This document shows positions 20,400 through 30,031 of a stretch of DNA of 64,000 bases, one piece after another. This DNA is from Xanthomonas hydrangeae (GTDB lineage: Bacteria; Pseudomonadota; Gammaproteobacteria; Xanthomonadales; Xanthomonadaceae), in contig LR990730.1 of NCBI GenBank assembly GCA_905142475.1, positions 868,001-932,000 of the forward strand, given 5' to 3'. A model generated the notes under the pieces. That model had not been told where the DNA came from, ran no database searches, and saw only the letters and a list, made by a program, of their open reading frames with translations. A program made the position numbers and the translations under genes. Position 1 is the first letter of the stretch. Each line of letters starts with the position of its first letter.

Positions 20400-20640
20400 G
20401 CCGACCAACGTAGAGCGATGGGGCCGCGGCTTTGCTGCAAGGCCCTTGCCCGCCCACCATCGCGGGACACGCTGCAAGTACGTCCTTGTAAGCTCTTACG
20501 CGGCATCCATGCCGCGTAAGGTCCCGCGACGGTGGGCGGACAAGGACCAGTCGAGATGGTCGGTGTGCGTGCTTTTGAACAAAGCCAACCTATAACTGTC
20601 CCGCGAGCGGTGAGGGCACCGCGCGCTCGACTAACCAAGC
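20400..20640 (+). repeat. Paired-hairpin repeat unit, copy 3, hairpin B deleted
   Basis: Hairpin A has arms at 20445-20468 and 20521-20544 with two mismatching positions. The spacer follows to about 20600. Hairpin B is reduced to its second arm (GTCCCGCGAGCGGTGAGGGC at about 20599), so most of B, including the inner hairpin and the IS3 target, is lost. Flanking sequence after B (20640-20700) resembles that after copy 4. The region 20369-20735 holds no gene. Confidence 0.8.
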
Positions 20641-21021
20641 TTTTTGACTAGATCTAAAGGGCGCTACGACTCGACGTTTCGATTGTCTTCTCTTGTCTTG
20701 GAGTGGTCGGACAGTGCGGATAGATCACTTGCAGAGCGGCTGATCTGCGGCTTTGCTGCAGGGCCCTTGCCCGCCCCCCATCGCGGGACACGCCGCAAGT
20801 ACGTCCTTGTAGGCTCTTACGCGGCATCCATGCCGCGTAAGGTCCCGCGATGGGGGGCGGGCAAGGACCAGTCGAGAGTGTCGGTGTGCATGCTTTTGAA
20901 CAAAGCAACCTATAACTGTCTGGTGCGGTGTCCTCACCGATTGCGGGACCGTGTGGCGGCATGGATGCCGCCACCGAGCCCCCAGGGTGAAGTGACCCCC
21001 AAAAGCTGGACAGTTGGGCGA

Positions 21022-21855
21022 TCAGGCGACCAGCTTGCTCTGCTCCCGGTACTTTACCGGACTCAGGCCCTTCAATTTGAGCTTGATCCGGTCTTCGTTG
21101 TAGTACCTGATGTACTCCACCAGCCCGGCTTCCAGACTTTCGACGCTGTCAAAGCTGTTTAGATAAAAGAATTCGGACTTCAGCGTCCCGAAGAAGCTCT
21201 CCATGGCCGCATTGTCCAAGCAGTTGCCGCGTCGGGACATGCTTTGTTTCAGAGAGTGCTTTTCGAGTTGATGCCGGTAGTTCTCGTGCTGGTAGTGCCA
21301 TCCCTGGTCAGAGTGGATCATCGGCCGAGCGTCGGGCGAAAGTTTTTTGATTGCCTGATCCAGCATCTGGCCCACCAGGTCGAATACCGGTCGGCGTTTC
21401 ATCTGATAGGCCACGATTTCGCCGTTGTACAGATCCATGATCGGTGAAAGATAGAGCTTCATGCCCTGCACCTTGAACTCGGTGACATCGGTCACCCACT
21501 TCTGGTTGGGCATCTGAGCTTCAAACTGGCGGCTCAGTTCGTTGGCTACGATGACATTGGCTGCGCCCTTGAATGCGCGATAGCGCTTGATGCGCACCCG
21601 CGATCGCAGCCCCAGTCCGGCCATCAGGCGCTGCACCCGCTTGTGGTTGATCCTCTCACCCTGATTGGCTAGTTCCAGTGCGATGCGGCGGTAGCCATAG
21701 CGCCCTTGGTTTTCATCGTAAATCGCGCGGATGCGCTCACACAGGTCGATCTCACCTTCATCGGGACGGGCCAGGGCACGAATCTGGTAATAGAACGTGC
21801 TGCGCGATAGCTCGGCCGCCTTGAGCAAAAGCGGCAGTGCGTAGGTCTGCCTCAA
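21022..21855 (-). CDS. IS3-family transposase OrfB, copy 2
   Basis: Its 277-residue sequence is identical to the frame at 10595-11428, with the DDE integrase core (KWVTDVTEF, HSDQGWHYQ, SRRGNCLDNAAMESFFG). It overlaps OrfA by four bases and should be expressed as a -1 frameshift fusion. No disrupting change is visible. Confidence 0.93.
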   Translation of the reverse strand: MRQTYALPLLLKAAELSRSTFYYQIRALARPDEGEIDLCERIRAIYDENQGRYGYRRIALELANQGERINHKRVQRLMAGLGLRSRVRIKRYRAFKGAANVIVANELSRQFEAQMPNQKWVTDVTEFKVQGMKLYLSPIMDLYNGEIVAYQMKRRPVFDLVGQMLDQAIKKLSPDARPMIHSDQGWHYQHENYRHQLEKHSLKQSMSRRGNCLDNAAMESFFGTLKSEFFYLNSFDSVESLEAGLVEYIRYYNEDRIKLKLKGLSPVKYREQSKLVA

Positions 21856-22361
21856 TCCGTGGACGGCTTGCGCTTTGCGCGCTGCGCCGCCTGCTCTTCC
21901 TGGATCAAGGCATCGAGTTTTTTTAAGTAGGCCGTCTCCGCACGCAGGTAGGCCACTTCCTTGAGCAGCTCATCGCGGCTCATGTCCTCGGCGGGCTTGG
22001 ACGAGCGTTTTTTTTTCATCGGCTTCTGGGGCGGCGATAACGCTTGGGCGGCGCCGTCAGCATACAGCCGTTGCCAATGCGCTACCGCACCGGCGCTGCC
22101 TATCTGGAAGTAGGTCGTGGCCTCGCGCGCAGACATCCCCTCTTGGCGCATCTTTTCAAGAACTTCCAGCTTGAACGCAAGATCATAGGAGCGGGCCTTG
22201 CGGTGAAACCCGCGCCAACCGTGCAACTGATAGGTCGCTGCCCAACGCCTGACCGTGGAGAACTCCAGACCATGACGGCGAGCCACCGCCTTGACCGAGA
22301 TGGAGGTCTTGCAGGCCTCCTTGGCGACCTGAAGTTTGAAGCGAGCGTCATATCTGTGCAT
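21852..22361 (-). CDS. IS3-family transposase OrfA, copy 2
   Basis: It is identical at protein level to OrfA at 10089-10598: two helix-turn-helix motifs, a basic segment and a leucine-zipper helix, with the same A-rich slippage site. The ATG at 22361 (MHRYDARFK) corresponds to 10089 in copy 1. Confidence 0.92.
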   Translation of the reverse strand: MHRYDARFKLQVAKEACKTSISVKAVARRHGLEFSTVRRWAATYQLHGWRGFHRKARSYDLAFKLEVLEKMRQEGMSAREATTYFQIGSAGAVAHWQRLYADGAAQALSPPQKPMKKKRSSKPAEDMSRDELLKEVAYLRAETAYLKKLDALIQEEQAAQRAKRKPSTD

Positions 22362-22465
22362 GAAATCCTCGGAGTTGGACGGAGTGTCCAACTTCCGGGG
22401 GTCACTTCAGGGATGGGTTCACGGCGTGTCCCGCGAGCGGTGAGGGCACCGCGCGCTCGACTAAC

Positions 22466-23070
22466 CAAGCTTTTGATCGCATCTGAACGACGCAACGACT
22501 CGCAATCCAGTTGTCTTGAAGTGATGAGTTTGCGCAGAACGCACCTTTCGTGGCCTGCATTGAAATTGGTGCAGGACCCACATCGCTGATTCCGATACAC
22601 CATGACGCGCACGCTGCCTTCAGTTCCAGTCAGCGTCATCGCCGCGATCGCCAGCGTCAGCACACTGGCGATGCAACCGATTGCACTTCCTGGCACATCA
22701 CTTGCAGTTGTCTTACACGACAGCGTGGTTCGCCGCCCGTGACAGCGCGCGCGTCAGGCTGCAATCTGTTGGGGTTGTGTTCGGTCGCTGCGGCGTAGTC
22801 TGCCGCGCTGTCCTCGTCGGGTGGGGCGAAGACGACAGAAAGCGGCCTTCGCTTCCTTAACGATCGATTCTTTAGGATGAGCCGCGACGTGAAGTTGCAG
22901 CCAGGAGAGCTTGTGCATCGGAGTGGTCTTAGAGCTGCCAAACCTGCGACGTGGTCGCACACCGTCGGGCTCGCCCACGACACGGTGCGTGTGGCAACGG
23001 CATTTTACATGGCGGGGATGGATCTCCCGTTTCAGCTCGCGCTGTCGCCTTCGCGCGGCGGGCAGCCTTG
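22466..23070. other. Intergenic region upstream of opgH, no gene seen
   Basis: Six hundred bases between the repeat unit and opgH hold only short open frames without family resemblance. No opgG or remnant of it is visible. The opgH promoter and leader should lie here. Confidence 0.5.
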
Positions 23071-25008
23071 ATGGACGGCATTGTGACTTCTTCTCCCGCA
23101 CCTACCGAATTTCCCTCCATCTCCGCCCTCGACGCCGGCCAGCCCACGCTGCCGCCCGAAGCGCCGCTGGCGATGCCCGAACAAGACCTGCGCAAAGGCA
23201 GCCTGCAGGTGCCGCATCAGCGTACTGCGCCGGTGGGTATCGGCGTGCGGCGTTTCTATCTGATCGGCGGCACCTTCGCCACTACTGCCGTGGCGGTGTG
23301 GGTGATGCTCAGCGTGCTGTGGCCCGGCGGCATCAGCGTGCTGGAAGGCTGCCTGCTCGGGCTGTTCATACTGTTGTTCGCCTGGATCGCGATGTCCTTC
23401 GCCAGCGCGGTGGCCGGCTTTGTCACCGTGGTGGCGCGCGCCGGACGCAAGCTCGGCATCGACCCGGATGCGCCGCTGCCGACATTGCACACGCGCACTG
23501 CGTTGCTGATGCCCACCTACAACGAAGACCCACGCCGGCTGCTGGCCGGCCTGCAGGCGATCTACGAATCGGTGGCCGAGACCGGCCAGCTGGAACATTT
23601 CGACTTCTTCGTGCTCAGCGACACCACCCGCGAACACATCGGCGCTGCCGAAGAACTGGTCTACAACGAGCTGTGCGATCGCGTCGACGGGCATGGGCGC
23701 ATCTTCTACCGCCGCCGCGCCGACAACGCCGCGCGCAAGGCCGGTAACGTGGCCGACTGGGTGCGGCGTTTCGGCGGCAGCTACCCGCAGATGCTGATCC
23801 TGGACGCCGACAGCGTGATGACCGGCGACACCATCGTGCGGCTGGTCGCCGGCATGGAAAACAACCCGGATGTGGGGCTGATCCAGACCCTGCCGGCGGT
23901 GGTCAACGGGCAGACCCTTTTCGCCCGCATGCAGCAGTTCGGTGGGCGCGTGTACGGGCCCATCATTGCCTTCGGCGTGGCCTGGTGGCATGGCGCCGAG
24001 AGCAATTACTGGGGCCACAACGCCATCATCCGCACCCAGGCCTTTGCCGATCACGCCGGCCTGCCGGCGCTGCGCGGGCGCAAGCCGTTCGGCGGGCATG
24101 TGCTCAGCCACGATTTTGTCGAGGCGGCGCTGATGCGGCGCGGCGGCTGGGCCATGCACATGGTGCCGTACCTGCAGGGCAGCTACGAGGAAGGCCCGCC
24201 CACGCTGACCGACCTGCTGATCCGCGACCGTCGCTGGTGCCAGGGCAATCTGCAGCACGCCAAGGTCGTCGGCGCCAAGGGGCTGCACTGGATCAGCCGC
24301 ATGCACATGCTGATCGGCATCGGGCATTACTTCACCGCGCCGATGTGGGGCATGTTGATGCTGATCGGCATCGGCATTCCGCTGGCCGGGGCCGGCATCG
24401 ACCTGGCCCAGGGCCTGCCGTTCTCGCCGGCGCGCTATTGGCACGGCAGCAGCGAAGGCAACGCGATCTGGATCTTCGCCTGCACCATGTTCGTGCTGCT
24501 TGCGCCCAAGCTGCTGGGCTATATCGCACTGCTGCTCAACCCGCGCGAACTGCGTGCCTGCGGCGGTGCGTTTCGCGCCATGCTGAGCATCCTGCTGGAA
24601 ACCGTGTTGGCGGCCCTGATGGCGCCGGTGGTGATGTATCTGCAGTCGCGCGGCGTGTTCGAAGTGCTGGCAGGCAAGGATTCGGGGTGGGACGCACAGG
24701 TGCGCGACGACGGCAAGCTGGCGTGGCCGGCGCTGCTGCGCAGCTACGGCGGGCTGACCATCTTCGGCCTGTTCATGGGCTCGATGGCCTACGTGGTCTC
24801 GCCGTCGCTGGCGGCCTGGATGGCGCCGGTGATCATCGGTATGGCCTTGTCCATACCGGTGGTGGCACTGACCTCGTTGCGCCGCACCGGCCTGGGTCTG
24901 CGGCGTGCCGGCATCTTCTGCATTCCCGAAGAACTCGACCCGCCCAAGGTGCTGGTGCGTGCGGCCGAACTGCGCCGCGCCGCTGCGCTGGAGCCCTCCC
25001 TGATCTGA
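23071..25008 (+). CDS. opgH: Osmoregulated periplasmic glucan glucosyltransferase
   Basis: This 645-residue inner-membrane GT2 enzyme (MdoH/OpgH, known as HrpM in Xanthomonas) polymerises glucose from UDP-glucose into periplasmic glucans. Helices at about 55-75 and 85-115 precede the cytoplasmic GT2 domain (about 140-370), with [21 protein letters not shown] (DxD), SHDFVEAA and [10 protein letters not shown] (Q/RxxRW). Further helices follow at about 415-570. The ATG at 23071 is followed by a typical low-complexity N-terminus. In enteric bacteria opgG lies upstream; here opgH stands alone. Confidence 0.95.
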   Translation: MDGIVTSSPAPTEFPSISALDAGQPTLPPEAPLAMPEQDLRKGSLQVPHQRTAPVGIGVRRFYLIGGTFATTAVAVWVMLSVLWPGGISVLEGCLLGLFILLFAWIAMSFASAVAGFVTVVARAGRKLGIDPDAPLPTLHTRTALLMPTYNEDPRRLLAGLQAIYESVAETGQLEHFDFFVLSDTTREHIGAAEELVYNELCDRVDGHGRIFYRRRADNAARKAGNVADWVRRFGGSYPQMLILDADSVMTGDTIVRLVAGMENNPDVGLIQTLPAVVNGQTLFARMQQFGGRVYGPIIAFGVAWWHGAESNYWGHNAIIRTQAFADHAGLPALRGRKPFGGHVLSHDFVEAALMRRGGWAMHMVPYLQGSYEEGPPTLTDLLIRDRRWCQGNLQHAKVVGAKGLHWISRMHMLIGIGHYFTAPMWGMLMLIGIGIPLAGAGIDLAQGLPFSPARYWHGSSEGNAIWIFACTMFVLLAPKLLGYIALLLNPRELRACGGAFRAMLSILLETVLAALMAPVVMYLQSRGVFEVLAGKDSGWDAQVRDDGKLAWPALLRSYGGLTIFGLFMGSMAYVVSPSLAAWMAPVIIGMALSIPVVALTSLRRTGLGLRRAGIFCIPEELDPPKVLVRAAELRRAAALEPSLI

Positions 25009-25022
25009 GCGCGGCACGCTGC

Positions 25023-25065
25023 GCGCGGCCTGCCGCGCCTGCGGGTCGTGCCTGGCAGGCCGCGC
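25023..25065. other. Strong hairpin after opgH
   Basis: GCGCGGCCTGCC (25023-25034) pairs perfectly with GGCAGGCCGCGC (25054-25065) around a 19-base loop. There is no T-tract, so it may stabilise the opgH transcript end rather than act as an intrinsic terminator. Confidence 0.5.
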
Positions 25066-25167
25066 CAGCCACGCCCGGACCGATCGCCACGCGAGGCTTG
25101 CCCGCTGCGTGATCGGGCCGGCCGATGTCGCAAGGCATAATGCCCAGCCCGCAAGCGGAGCTGGACG

Positions 25168-25833
25168 ATGTTGGAAGTGATCGAACGCGAGACCGGACCG
25201 AACCCGCAGTGGACCGTGCTGTGGCTGCACGGCCTGGGTGCCGATGGCAGCGACTTCGCCCCGATGGTGCCGGAACTGGTGCGCCCGCACTGGCCGGCGC
25301 TGCGCTTCGTGTTCCCGCATGCGCCAATCCGCCCGATCACCATCAACAACGGCGTGCGCATGCGCGGTTGGTACGACATCGTCGGCATGGATTTCGCACA
25401 TCGTGCCGACAAGGCCGGCATCGCCGAATCGGTGGCCCAGATCGAGGCGTTGATCGCCCATGAGCAGACCCGCGGCATCGCCCCCGAGCGCATCCTGCTG
25501 GCCGGCTTCTCGCAAGGTGGCGCAGTGACCCTGGCGGTCGGTCTGCAGCGCAGCGTTGCGCTGGCCGGGCTGATCGCCCTGTCGACCTATCTGCCCGACC
25601 CCACAGCCGCCGCCAGCCAGGTGCAGCCGGCTGCCAGTCGCCAACCGGTGTTCATGGCGCATGGCAGCGCCGACCCGGTGGTGCCGTTCGGTGCCGGCGA
25701 GCAGAGCGCACAGACCTTGCGCACGCTTGGTTTTGAACTGGAGTGGCACACCTACCCGATGGGCCATCAGGTCTGCCTGGAAGAGATCGAGGCGCTGCGC
25801 AACTGGATGCAGGCGCGCTTCACCGCCGTCTGA
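25168..25833 (+). CDS. Carboxylesterase/phospholipase-type alpha/beta hydrolase
   Basis: This 221-residue cytoplasmic serine hydrolase of the Abhydrolase_2 family resembles bacterial carboxylesterases and acyl-protein thioesterases. The nucleophile is in GFSQGG (about residue 116), the Asp in GSADPVVPF and the His in GHQVCLEE; the oxyanion strand is WLHGLGADGSDF. It cleaves short-chain esters; the natural substrate is unknown. It lies three bases upstream of the histidine kinase gene, so the two may be co-transcribed. Confidence 0.92.
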   Translation: MLEVIERETGPNPQWTVLWLHGLGADGSDFAPMVPELVRPHWPALRFVFPHAPIRPITINNGVRMRGWYDIVGMDFAHRADKAGIAESVAQIEALIAHEQTRGIAPERILLAGFSQGGAVTLAVGLQRSVALAGLIALSTYLPDPTAAASQVQPAASRQPVFMAHGSADPVVPFGAGEQSAQTLRTLGFELEWHTYPMGHQVCLEEIEALRNWMQARFTAV

Positions 25834-25836
25834 TCC

Positions 25837-26889
25837 ATGGCCCCGCGCGCGCCACAGATCGCCTGGATGCCGGACCTGTGCCGGCTGCCACGATTGGGCG
25901 CGATGCTGGGGCTGGCCGAGCTGGTGGTGCTGGTGGTGACGCTGGTGCCCGATGCCGGTGCGGCGCGCAGCATCACGCTGTCGCGTTTCGTGTCGGCCAG
26001 CGGTCTGGCGTTGTGGTTGGCGCTGGCTGTCACCGTGCTGCTATGCGTCTTGCGGCCCAGCCTGTCGCGGCTGCCGCCCAAGCTGGGCGGCTTGACTGCG
26101 TTATCGATCGCCGCCGTCGTGGCGATGCTCGGCGCCGGCATTGTGCACGGCCTGTATGCGGTACTCGGGCAGGCGCCATTGGGGCCGCTGGTGGGCTTCT
26201 GGCGGTTCACCCTCGGTAGTGCGGCCACGGTGGTGCTGATCACCGCGCTGGCGCTGCGCTACTTCTATGTCAGCGACCGCTGGGAAGCGCAGGTGCAGGC
26301 CAATGCGCGCGCGCAGGCCGATGCCTTGCAGGCGCGCATCCGCCCGCATTTCCTGTTCAACAGCATGAATCTGATCGCCAGCCTGTTGCGGCGCGACCCG
26401 GTGGTGGCCGAGCAGGCGGTGCTGGATCTGTCGGATCTGTTCCGCGCCGCGCTCGGTGCCGGCGAAGGCCTGTCCACCTTGCGCGCCGAATGCGAACTGG
26501 CCGAGCGCTATCTGGCGATCGAATCGCTGCGCCTGGGCGAACGCCTGCAGGTGCGCTGGCATCGCCAGGAACCCTTGCCGTGGGAATTGCCGATGCCGCG
26601 CCTGGTGCTGCAGCCGCTGGTGGAAAACGCGGTATTGCACGGAATTTCGCGCCTGCCCGAGGGCGGCACGCTGTACCTGTCGTTGCGCCAGCGCGGCAAC
26701 CAGTTGCAGATCCGCATCGTCAATCCGGCTCCGCAGCCGGGCACCCAGTTGCCGCTGCTTGCCGGCGCCGGGCACGCCCAGGCCAGCATCTCGCACCGGC
26801 TGGCGTTTCAGTTCGGGGCCGGAGCACGGATGGCGGCCAGCTGGACTGAGGGCTACTATGCCTGTGAGATCACATTGCCGCTGCCGTGA
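25837..26889 (+). CDS. AlgZ/LytS-type sensor histidine kinase
   Basis: This 350-residue membrane kinase has about four transmembrane helices within residues 20-150, a His_kinase domain with phospho-acceptor in ARIRPHFLFNSMNLIAS (about residue 170) and an HATPase region with PLVENAVLHG (N box). The family pairs with LytTR response regulators, and such a regulator gene follows after 30 bases. The order kinase-algR-hemC matches the algZ-algR-hemC arrangement known from Pseudomonas. AlgZ function is inferred from fold and context. Confidence 0.9.
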   Translation: MAPRAPQIAWMPDLCRLPRLGAMLGLAELVVLVVTLVPDAGAARSITLSRFVSASGLALWLALAVTVLLCVLRPSLSRLPPKLGGLTALSIAAVVAMLGAGIVHGLYAVLGQAPLGPLVGFWRFTLGSAATVVLITALALRYFYVSDRWEAQVQANARAQADALQARIRPHFLFNSMNLIASLLRRDPVVAEQAVLDLSDLFRAALGAGEGLSTLRAECELAERYLAIESLRLGERLQVRWHRQEPLPWELPMPRLVLQPLVENAVLHGISRLPEGGTLYLSLRQRGNQLQIRIVNPAPQPGTQLPLLAGAGHAQASISHRLAFQFGAGARMAASWTEGYYACEITLPLP

Positions 26890-26919
26890 GGGGAAAGTCA
26901 CGGCAGCGAGGGGGAGTCC

Positions 26920-27651
26920 ATGACGGCCACGCAAGTGCGGGTGCTGATCGCCGATGACGAGCCGCTGGCGCGCGAGCGCCTGCGCATGCTGCTGGGCGAA
27001 CATCCGCACGTCGAGGTGATCGGCGAGGCCGAAAACGGCCAGCAGGTGCTGCAGCAATGCCAGCACCTGCATCCGGATCTGGTGCTGCTGGACATCGCCA
27101 TGCCCGGCGTCGACGGCCTGGAAACCGCGCGCCTGCTGCGCCAAGGCCAGCAACCGCCGGCGGTGGTGTTCTGCACCGCCTACGACCAGCACGCGCTGTC
27201 GGCCTTCGACGCCGCCGCACTGGATTATCTGATGAAGCCGGTGCGCCCGGAACGTCTGGCCGCCGCGCTGGACAAGGTGGCGACCTTTCTGGCCGGGCGC
27301 GCGCCCAGCGCCACCCCGCCACCGCTACGCACGCATTTGTGCGCACGCCTGCGCGGCAGTCTGCGGCTGATCGCCATCGGCGACATCCGCTATCTGCAGG
27401 CCGAAGAAAAGTACGTCATCGTCCACCACACCCGTGGCGAGGACCTGATCGAAGAGTCGCTCAAATCGCTGGAAGACGAATTCGCCGACCGCCTGGTGCG
27501 CATCCACCGCAATTGCCTGGTCGCGCGCGCCGAGCTGGTGGAACTGCGCCGCAGCGGCGATGGCCAGGTGCACGCAGTGCTGCGCAATGTGCCGCAACCC
27601 CTGGAAGTGAGCCGCCGCTGCGTGGCCAGCCTGCGCGAGCAATTGCGTTAG
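26920..27651 (+). CDS. algR: LytTR response regulator, AlgR-like
   Basis: This 243-residue regulator has a receiver domain (1-120) with the phospho-acceptor Asp in LVLLDIAMPG, acidic pair in IADDEP and Lys in MKPVRPE, and a C-terminal LytTR DNA-binding domain (about 140-240, YLQAEEKYVIVHHTRG, RIHRNCLVAR). It is the likely partner of the upstream kinase. In Pseudomonas AlgR controls alginate and type IV pilus genes; the targets in this organism are not visible. A GGGGGAG ribosome-binding site precedes the ATG. Confidence 0.92.
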   Translation: MTATQVRVLIADDEPLARERLRMLLGEHPHVEVIGEAENGQQVLQQCQHLHPDLVLLDIAMPGVDGLETARLLRQGQQPPAVVFCTAYDQHALSAFDAAALDYLMKPVRPERLAAALDKVATFLAGRAPSATPPPLRTHLCARLRGSLRLIAIGDIRYLQAEEKYVIVHHTRGEDLIEESLKSLEDEFADRLVRIHRNCLVARAELVELRRSGDGQVHAVLRNVPQPLEVSRRCVASLREQLR

Positions 27652-27765
27652 GGCGCGCCATGCCGCGTGTGATGAAATCCGTTGGCCGTCAGCGACGCGG
27701 GTGCCGCGTGGTGCCCGCTTGCGCTCCAGGTAGGCGTTACGCGCCCGGTCCGGGATAATGGCGGG

Positions 27766-28680
27766 ATGACCACGCTCCGCATCGCCACCCGCAAGAGCCC
27801 GCTCGCCCTTTGGCAGAGCGAACACGTCGCCACCGCGCTGCGTCGGCACCATCCCGGGCTGGAGGTCGTGCTGGTGCCGATGAGTACCCGCGGCGACGAA
27901 GTGCTGGACCGCTCGCTGGCCGCGATCGGCGGCAAGGGCCTGTTCCTCAAGGAACTGGAGCTGGCGATGCTGCGCGGTGAGGCCGATTGCGCGGTGCATT
28001 CGCTCAAGGACGTGCCAATGGAACTGGACGCGCCGTTCGTGCTGCCGGCGATCATGGAGCGCGGCGATGCGGCCGATGCGCTGGTGTCCAACCTTTACGC
28101 CACCGTGCAGGCGCTGCCGCTGGGCGCGCGCGTGGGCACCTCGTCGCTGCGTCGCCAGGCGCAGCTGCGCGCCGCGCGCCCGGATCTGGAACTGATCGAC
28201 CTGCGCGGCAACGTCAACACCCGCCTGGCCAAACTCGATAACGGCGGTTACGACGCCATCGTGCTGGCCTGCGCCGGTTTGCAGCGGCTCGGGTTCGATG
28301 CGCGCATCACCGCACGGCTGGACGTGCCGGAGTGGTTGCCGGCACCTGCCCAGGGCGCAGTGGCGGTGGAATGCCGCGGCGACGATGCGCACATCCACGG
28401 CCTGCTGGCGGTGCTGGATGCCGGCCGCACCCGCGCCTGCGTTGAGGCCGAGCGTGCCATGAATCGCGCGCTGCACGGCAGCTGTCATGTGCCGGTGGCC
28501 GCGTTCGCGCGCTGGGAAGGCGACGGGTTATTTCTGCAGGGCATGGTCGGCAGCGCCAGCGACGGACGCCTGATCCACGCGCAGGCGCACGGCAGCGCCG
28601 AGGACACCGAAGCACTCGGCCGCCTGGTCGCGCAAGGCCTGTTCGACAAGGGCGCCGCGCAGTTGTTGGCGGAGCTGTAA
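27766..28680 (+). CDS. hemC: Porphobilinogen deaminase (hydroxymethylbilane synthase)
   Basis: This 304-residue enzyme condenses four porphobilinogen molecules into hydroxymethylbilane in haem synthesis. Landmarks are [56 protein letters not shown] and the dipyrromethane-cofactor Cys in HGSCHVPVA. It has the family length. The ATG at 27766 follows a GCGGG site. hemD, the usual next gene, is not adjacent; a REP pair and a leftward gene follow instead. Confidence 0.97.
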   Translation: MTTLRIATRKSPLALWQSEHVATALRRHHPGLEVVLVPMSTRGDEVLDRSLAAIGGKGLFLKELELAMLRGEADCAVHSLKDVPMELDAPFVLPAIMERGDAADALVSNLYATVQALPLGARVGTSSLRRQAQLRAARPDLELIDLRGNVNTRLAKLDNGGYDAIVLACAGLQRLGFDARITARLDVPEWLPAPAQGAVAVECRGDDAHIHGLLAVLDAGRTRACVEAERAMNRALHGSCHVPVAAFARWEGDGLFLQGMVGSASDGRLIHAQAHGSAEDTEALGRLVAQGLFDKGAAQLLAEL

Positions 28681-28791
28681 CGCAACGCTGCCTCGACCTG
28701 TAACGCGGCCCGCAGCAACGCGGCGGCAAGTGCAAGTCCAGACCTTGCCGCCAAACAAGCAATGCCCGCCCTCACGCAGCGCCCGCCCTTC

Positions 28792-28877
28792 GTAGGAGCG
28801 GCCCTGGCCGCGAGAGGCGTTACCGATAAAGCCTCAGGCATTACCGAGAAAGCCCTCGCGGCCAAGGCCGCTCCTAC
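28792..28877. repeat. GTAG-type REP inverted pair
   Basis: GTAGGAGCGGCCCTGGCCGC and, 45 bases later, its inverted partner GCGGCCAAGGCCGCTCCTAC form a BIME-like structure. It sits between the convergent hemC and DUF481 genes, a typical REP location. Confidence 0.9.
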
Positions 28878-28889
28878 CTTCGCGGTGGC

Positions 28890-29690
28890 TTACTTGAACG
28901 TGTAGACCAGGTTGACCGTGGTCAGCGTGTCGGTCTTCTTGTCGCCTTCGCTGACCTCGCTGTTGTGGCGCATCTGCCACGCGGCCTTGAGCGCAAAGTG
29001 CGAGTTCATGCTGACCTGCACGCCGAAATCGTTCTGCGCGTAAGTGTTGTACTCGCCAGATTCCACCAGCAGCGTGTTGATCAGGTCGGTGTTGTCGGTG
29101 ACGGTGTATTTGAGATCGAACAGGCCGCGCCCGATCAGGCCGGTCTCGTTGCGATCTTCGTCGCTGTTGTGCGCGCGGCGGATACCCGGGCCCACCTGTG
29201 CATCCAGATAAAAACGGTCGGCGTTGATCAGCCGCGTGCCGTAACCGATACCGAAGGTGGCCAGGCGATCGTAGGTGGCGAAGTCGTCGTGTTCGTAACG
29301 GCCGGTGGCGGTGAGCTGGCGGTGTTCGCCCAACTGCAATGCACTGCCCACGCTGCCGGTGTAGCGCTCGGCGGTGGTCTGGCGCTCGCGTTCGGTGCTG
29401 CCGTCGTCGTTGGTGTTGGTGTACTCGGAGCTGGAACGCAACGCGGTGGCGTCCAGGCTGTGGATCCAGTCGCCGTCGGTATAGCGCAAGCGGACCCGGC
29501 CATTGAGGCTGTCGGTGGTGCTGTTGCCATGGGCGGCGGCATAGCCGAGCTCGCCACTGCTCCCGCTCCACGGCGACGGCATCACAGCGGCGGCGGGGTC
29601 CACCGGCGCCGGTGCGACTGCCTGGGCCCAGACGGTAGGCGTGATCAACAACAGCGGCAGCAGGGCAGACAACGGGGCACGGCGGGGCAT
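28890..29690 (-). CDS. DUF481 outer-membrane beta-barrel protein
   Basis: This 266-residue protein has a signal peptide (1-22, cleaved after TVWAQA) and a DUF481 domain (about 45-266) with alternating strands typical of a small outer-membrane barrel (ELGYAAAHGNSTTDSLNGRV, NLVYTFK with terminal Phe-Lys). The family was first described as salt-induced or YdiY-like outer-membrane proteins of unknown function. ATG 29690 gives a clean signal peptide; an in-frame ATG at 29741 would add 17 residues. Confidence 0.87.
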   Translation of the reverse strand: MPRRAPLSALLPLLLITPTVWAQAVAPAPVDPAAAVMPSPWSGSSGELGYAAAHGNSTTDSLNGRVRLRYTDGDWIHSLDATALRSSSEYTNTNDDGSTERERQTTAERYTGSVGSALQLGEHRQLTATGRYEHDDFATYDRLATFGIGYGTRLINADRFYLDAQVGPGIRRAHNSDEDRNETGLIGRGLFDLKYTVTDNTDLINTLLVESGEYNTYAQNDFGVQVSMNSHFALKAAWQMRHNSEVSEGDKKTDTLTTVNLVYTFK

Positions 29691-30031
29691 GGGCGGCTCG
29701 CTTTGGAAGGCAGGGGCGAAAGAGGGTGGAAGCGATTTCATGATAACGGACTGGGCGGCTGCGTCATGACTAGGTGAACGCCGCGCTTCATTGGCGGTTC
29801 GGTCGGTTGTCGCCGATGGCGCCCGATTGGCCTGATCTGGCCAGGCCGGCGCACCCCGAGCAGGCGCACGGCGATCGAGCGTGCCACTATCGCGAGTGTC
29901 ACTTGCAGGAGCGATGCAACACCGCAGCAAGGCCGGCCCTGCGCGGGTCTGCGCATGCGGTCGGCCCGCCATTGTCGCTTCTGCCCATCCGCGCTCACCC
30001 TGCCGCGCAAAGACTCGGACATAATCCACGC

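Larger units (their letters stand above)
20988..22409 (-). mobile_element. IS3-family insertion sequence, copy 2
   Basis: This element has the same length (1422 bp) and the same encoded proteins as the one at 10041-11462, but is in the opposite orientation. It lies at the identical nucleotide of hairpin B, with the same GGG flanks (20985-20987 and 22410-22412). Both arms of hairpin B are preserved on their expected sides, so no inversion between the two IS copies has been fixed since insertion. Confidence 0.93.
20735..22465 (+). repeat. Paired-hairpin repeat unit, copy 4, split by IS3 element
   Basis: Hairpin A has perfectly paired arms at 20766-20789 and 20842-20865. Relative to copy 2, one A:T pair has become C:G through matching changes in both arms. 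The spacer runs to about 20925. Hairpin B starts there and is interrupted after 20987 by the IS3 element, resuming at 22410 and ending near 22465. Confidence 0.85.

Noticed and set aside
20440-20880. Two direct hairpin-A copies about 320 bp apart, as a possible CRISPR-like array
   Set aside because: The units are long hairpins with conserved spacer sequence and are dispersed over the window; spacers are not unique and no cas genes are present.
22877-23071. A 64-codon frame before opgH as a small gene or opgG remnant
   Set aside because: It shows no similarity to OpgG, no ribosome-binding site and no recognisable domain.
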